Source: Streptomyces sp. NRRL S-244
GTDB taxonomy: Bacteria; Actinomycetota; Actinomycetes; Streptomycetales; Streptomycetaceae
Direction: 5' to 3'
DNA: 64,000 nt
Assembly (NCBI RefSeq): GCF_000717915.1
Contig: NZ_JOCX01000017.1
Span: forward strand, 71,354 to 135,353
Shown here: positions 62,432 to 64,000 of the stretch, piece after piece
Layout of the letters: each line of letters begins with the position of its first letter
Position numbering within the stretch: position 1 is the stretch's first letter
Program-made: the position numbers and the translations under genes
The notes under the pieces: model-generated
Told to the model about the DNA's origin: nothing
What the model saw: only the letters and a program-made list of their open reading frames with translations
Database searches by the model: none

Positions 62432-63706
62432 ATGAAACTCGCAGTGGTGGGCGGCGGTTCCACTTACACGCCCGAGTTGATCGACGGCTTCGCGCGGCTG
62501 CGCGACACCCTGCCGGTCAGCGAGCTGGTGCTGATCGACCCCGCCACCGAGCGGCTGGAGCTGATCGGCGCGCTGGCCCGGCGGATCTTCGCCAAGCAGG
62601 GGCACCCGGGGCGGGTCACCACCACCGCCGATCTCGACGCGGGCGTCGAGGGCGCCGACGCGGTCCTGCTCCAGCTGCGCATCGGCGGGCAGGCGGCCCG
62701 GCTCCAGGACGAGACCTGGCCGCTGGAGTGCGGCTGCGTGGGGCAGGAGACCACCGGCGCCGGCGGGCTCGCCAAGGCGCTGCGGACGGTGCCGGTGGTG
62801 CTGGACATCGCCGAGCGGGTCCGGCGGACCAACCCCGACGCCTGGATCATCGACTTCACCAACCCCGTCGGGATCGTCACCCGCGCCCTGTTGCGGGCCG
62901 GGCACAAGGCCGTCGGACTGTGCAACGTGGCCATCGGCTTCCAGCGGAAGTTCGCCGCGCTGCTGGACCTGGCGCCCGCCGACATCCACCTGGACCACGT
63001 GGGCCTCAACCACCTCACCTGGGAGCTGGGGGTGCGCAAGGGCGGCCCCGAAGGCGAGGACCTGCTGCCCCGGCTGCTCGCCGAGCACGGCGCGGCCGTC
63101 GCCGAGGACCTGCGGCTGCCGCGCGCGGTGCTGGACCGTCTGGGCGTCGTGCCCTCGTACTACCTGCGGTACTTCTACGCGCACGACGCCGTGGTGCGCG
63201 AGCTGGGCGGCAAGCCCTCGCGGGCCGCCGAGGTCGCCGCGATGGAGCGGGAGCTGCTCGCCCTGTACGCCGATCCGGCGCTGGACGAGAAGCCCGGGCT
63301 GCTGGCCAAGCGGGGCGGTGCCTTCTACTCGGAGGCGGCCGTGGACCTGGCGGGGGCGCTGTTGGGCGACGGCGGGCCGGGCCCGGCCGCCGTGCAGGTG
63401 GTCAACACGCTGAACAACGGCACCCTGCCGTTCCTCCCGGACGACGCGGTGATCGAGGTGCAGGCCCGGGTGGACCGCTCCGGCCCGGTGCCGCTGGCCG
63501 TGCCCCGGCTGGACCCGCTGTACGCGGGACTGGTCGCGCACGTCACGGCGTACGAGGACCTGGCGCTGGACGCGGCCGTACGGGGCGGTCGCGAGCGGGT
63601 CTTCAAGGCGCTGCTGGCGCACCCGCTGGTCGGCCAGTTCGACCTGGCGCAGGGGCTGACCGACCGTCTCCTCGCGCACAACAAGGAGCACCTGGCATGG
63701 GCGTGA
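62432..63706 (+). CDS. csnH: GH4 glycosidase (6-phospho-beta-glucosidase type)
   Basis: 424 residues from the ATG at 62432; a GTG at 62426 overlapping the csnG stop would add two residues. NAD-dependent family GH4 enzyme: KLAVVGGGSTYTPELIDG nucleotide loop, DFTNPVGIVTRALLRAG, CNVAIGFQRKF with the metal-binding Cys, VGLNHLTWELGV with the metal His, and the late NTLNNGTLPFLPDDAVIEV. GH4 enzymes use NAD and a divalent metal in a redox-elimination mechanism. In this operon it probably cleaves imported amino-sugar oligosaccharides, possibly without phosphorylation. Confidence 0.9.
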   Translation: MKLAVVGGGSTYTPELIDGFARLRDTLPVSELVLIDPATERLELIGALARRIFAKQGHPGRVTTTADLDAGVEGADAVLLQLRIGGQAARLQDETWPLECGCVGQETTGAGGLAKALRTVPVVLDIAERVRRTNPDAWIIDFTNPVGIVTRALLRAGHKAVGLCNVAIGFQRKFAALLDLAPADIHLDHVGLNHLTWELGVRKGGPEGEDLLPRLLAEHGAAVAEDLRLPRAVLDRLGVVPSYYLRYFYAHDAVVRELGGKPSRAAEVAAMERELLALYADPALDEKPGLLAKRGGAFYSEAAVDLAGALLGDGGPGPAAVQVVNTLNNGTLPFLPDDAVIEVQARVDRSGPVPLAVPRLDPLYAGLVAHVTAYEDLALDAAVRGGRERVFKALLAHPLVGQFDLAQGLTDRLLAHNKEHLAWA

Positions 63707-64000
63707 CCCCTACCGCCCCTGCCGCCCCCACCCGCCGGTCCGCCCCTCCCGCCCGCATCGCCGTCGTGGCCATCGACGCGGGCAACAGCAAGACGGACGC
63801 GGCGCTGATCGCCGCGGACGGCACGGTTCTCGGCACCGGGCGCTCCGGCGGCTTCCAGCCGCAGCGGACCGGTGTCGAGGAGGCGGTGGACGTCCTGGGG
63901 CGGGCGGTCGCGGAGGCCGCCGAGGCGGCCGCGCTGCCGCTGCCCGGGACCGGGGCGGGGGCCGGGACCGGGGCCAGGACCGGGGCGGGGGCCGGGGCGG
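63697..64000 (+). CDS. csnK: BadF/BcrA-type sugar (glucosamine) kinase, 3' end cut by window
   Basis: First 101 codons from the ATG at 63697, with AAGGAG 9 nt upstream and a 10-nt overlap with the GH4 gene. The start of an ASKHA kinase is seen: IAVVAIDAGNSKTDAALIAADGTVLGTG, with the phosphate-1 DAGNSKTD. A Pro/Ala/Arg leader precedes it. After about residue 82 the sequence enters a Gly-Ala-Thr repeat (GTGAGAGTGARTGAGAGA) coded by GGGGCC/GGGACC words, an unusual insert. In the csn operon type this kinase phosphorylates the released amino sugar. Confidence 0.85.
   Translation, partial: MGVTPTAPAAPTRRSAPPARIAVVAIDAGNSKTDAALIAADGTVLGTGRSGGFQPQRTGVEEAVDVLGRAVAEAAEAAALPLPGTGAGAGTGARTGAGAGA

Overview
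The window is a 64 kb piece of a high-GC actinobacterial chromosome, almost certainly Streptomyces. Evidence: very high third-position GC, many GTG starts, a clpP1-clpP2-clpX operon with two clpP genes, a ROK-regulated chitosan-oligosaccharide (csn) operon, DUF4231/DUF4232/DUF4262 proteins, a GC-rich intergenic repeat familiar from Streptomyces, and a bldA-type TTA codon. No rRNA, CRISPR array, transposase or complete prophage was seen. Coding runs on both strands in short operons, most of them closed by long perfect hairpins.

Layout. 1-4735 (-): a four-gene, translationally coupled set with a Tat-exported GH26 hydrolase, a Pro/Gln-rich membrane protein, a processive-type GT2 glycosyltransferase and a membrane-anchored GH113-like hydrolase (cut by the window edge). 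It is a plausible beta-mannan-like exopolysaccharide locus. 4892-13146 (-): housekeeping block valS, clpX, clpP2, clpP1, tig, with one Pro/Gln-rich membrane protein on the opposite strand. 13310-13625: tRNA-Pro(UGG) and tRNA-Gly(UCC). 13584-16078: a decayed integrated segment bounded by a 64-bp direct repeat made of the 3' half of tRNA-Gly and its terminator; it holds a DUF4262 gene, a frameshifted modified-DNA-reader (RAMA) gene and an orphan membrane-anchored protein.

16127-28176: mixed small operons: a secreted peptide, a DUF4231 protein, an HD hydrolase coupled to a PLP decarboxylase, a DUF4232 lipoprotein coupled to a P-loop kinase-like protein, a MacB/FtsX-type ABC exporter, a SpoIIE-type phosphatase, an Eis-like acetyltransferase, a Nei/Fpg glycosylase and rpiB. 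28397-33760: three paralogous amino-acid permeases, with bioY between the first and second. 33921-38053: nickel-responsive-looking sodF, a DsbA-fold protein of the Rv2466c type with a CPWA site, and pepN. The order clpX-clpP2-clpP1-tig ... nei-rpiB ... DsbA-pepN is an expanded form of a block also found in Mycobacterium tuberculosis.

38222-49060: an AbiEi/endonuclease-like orphan, a very large secreted S8 protease, a secreted M28 aminopeptidase, asd, a DUF1203 gene and a second pepN paralogue; together this is a strong peptide-degrading neighbourhood. 49156-52996: a LysR regulator, two EamA exporters and a divergent MarR repressor sharing an unusual three-half-site operator, followed by a 13-bp tandem repeat. 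53017-57618: malQ, a short repeat-containing ORF, an HNH nuclease and an MscS channel. 57796-64000 (+): the csnR-E-F-G-H-K type operon, in which a ROK repressor with its own palindromic operator controls an ABC importer, a GH4 glycosidase and a sugar kinase (cut by the window edge).
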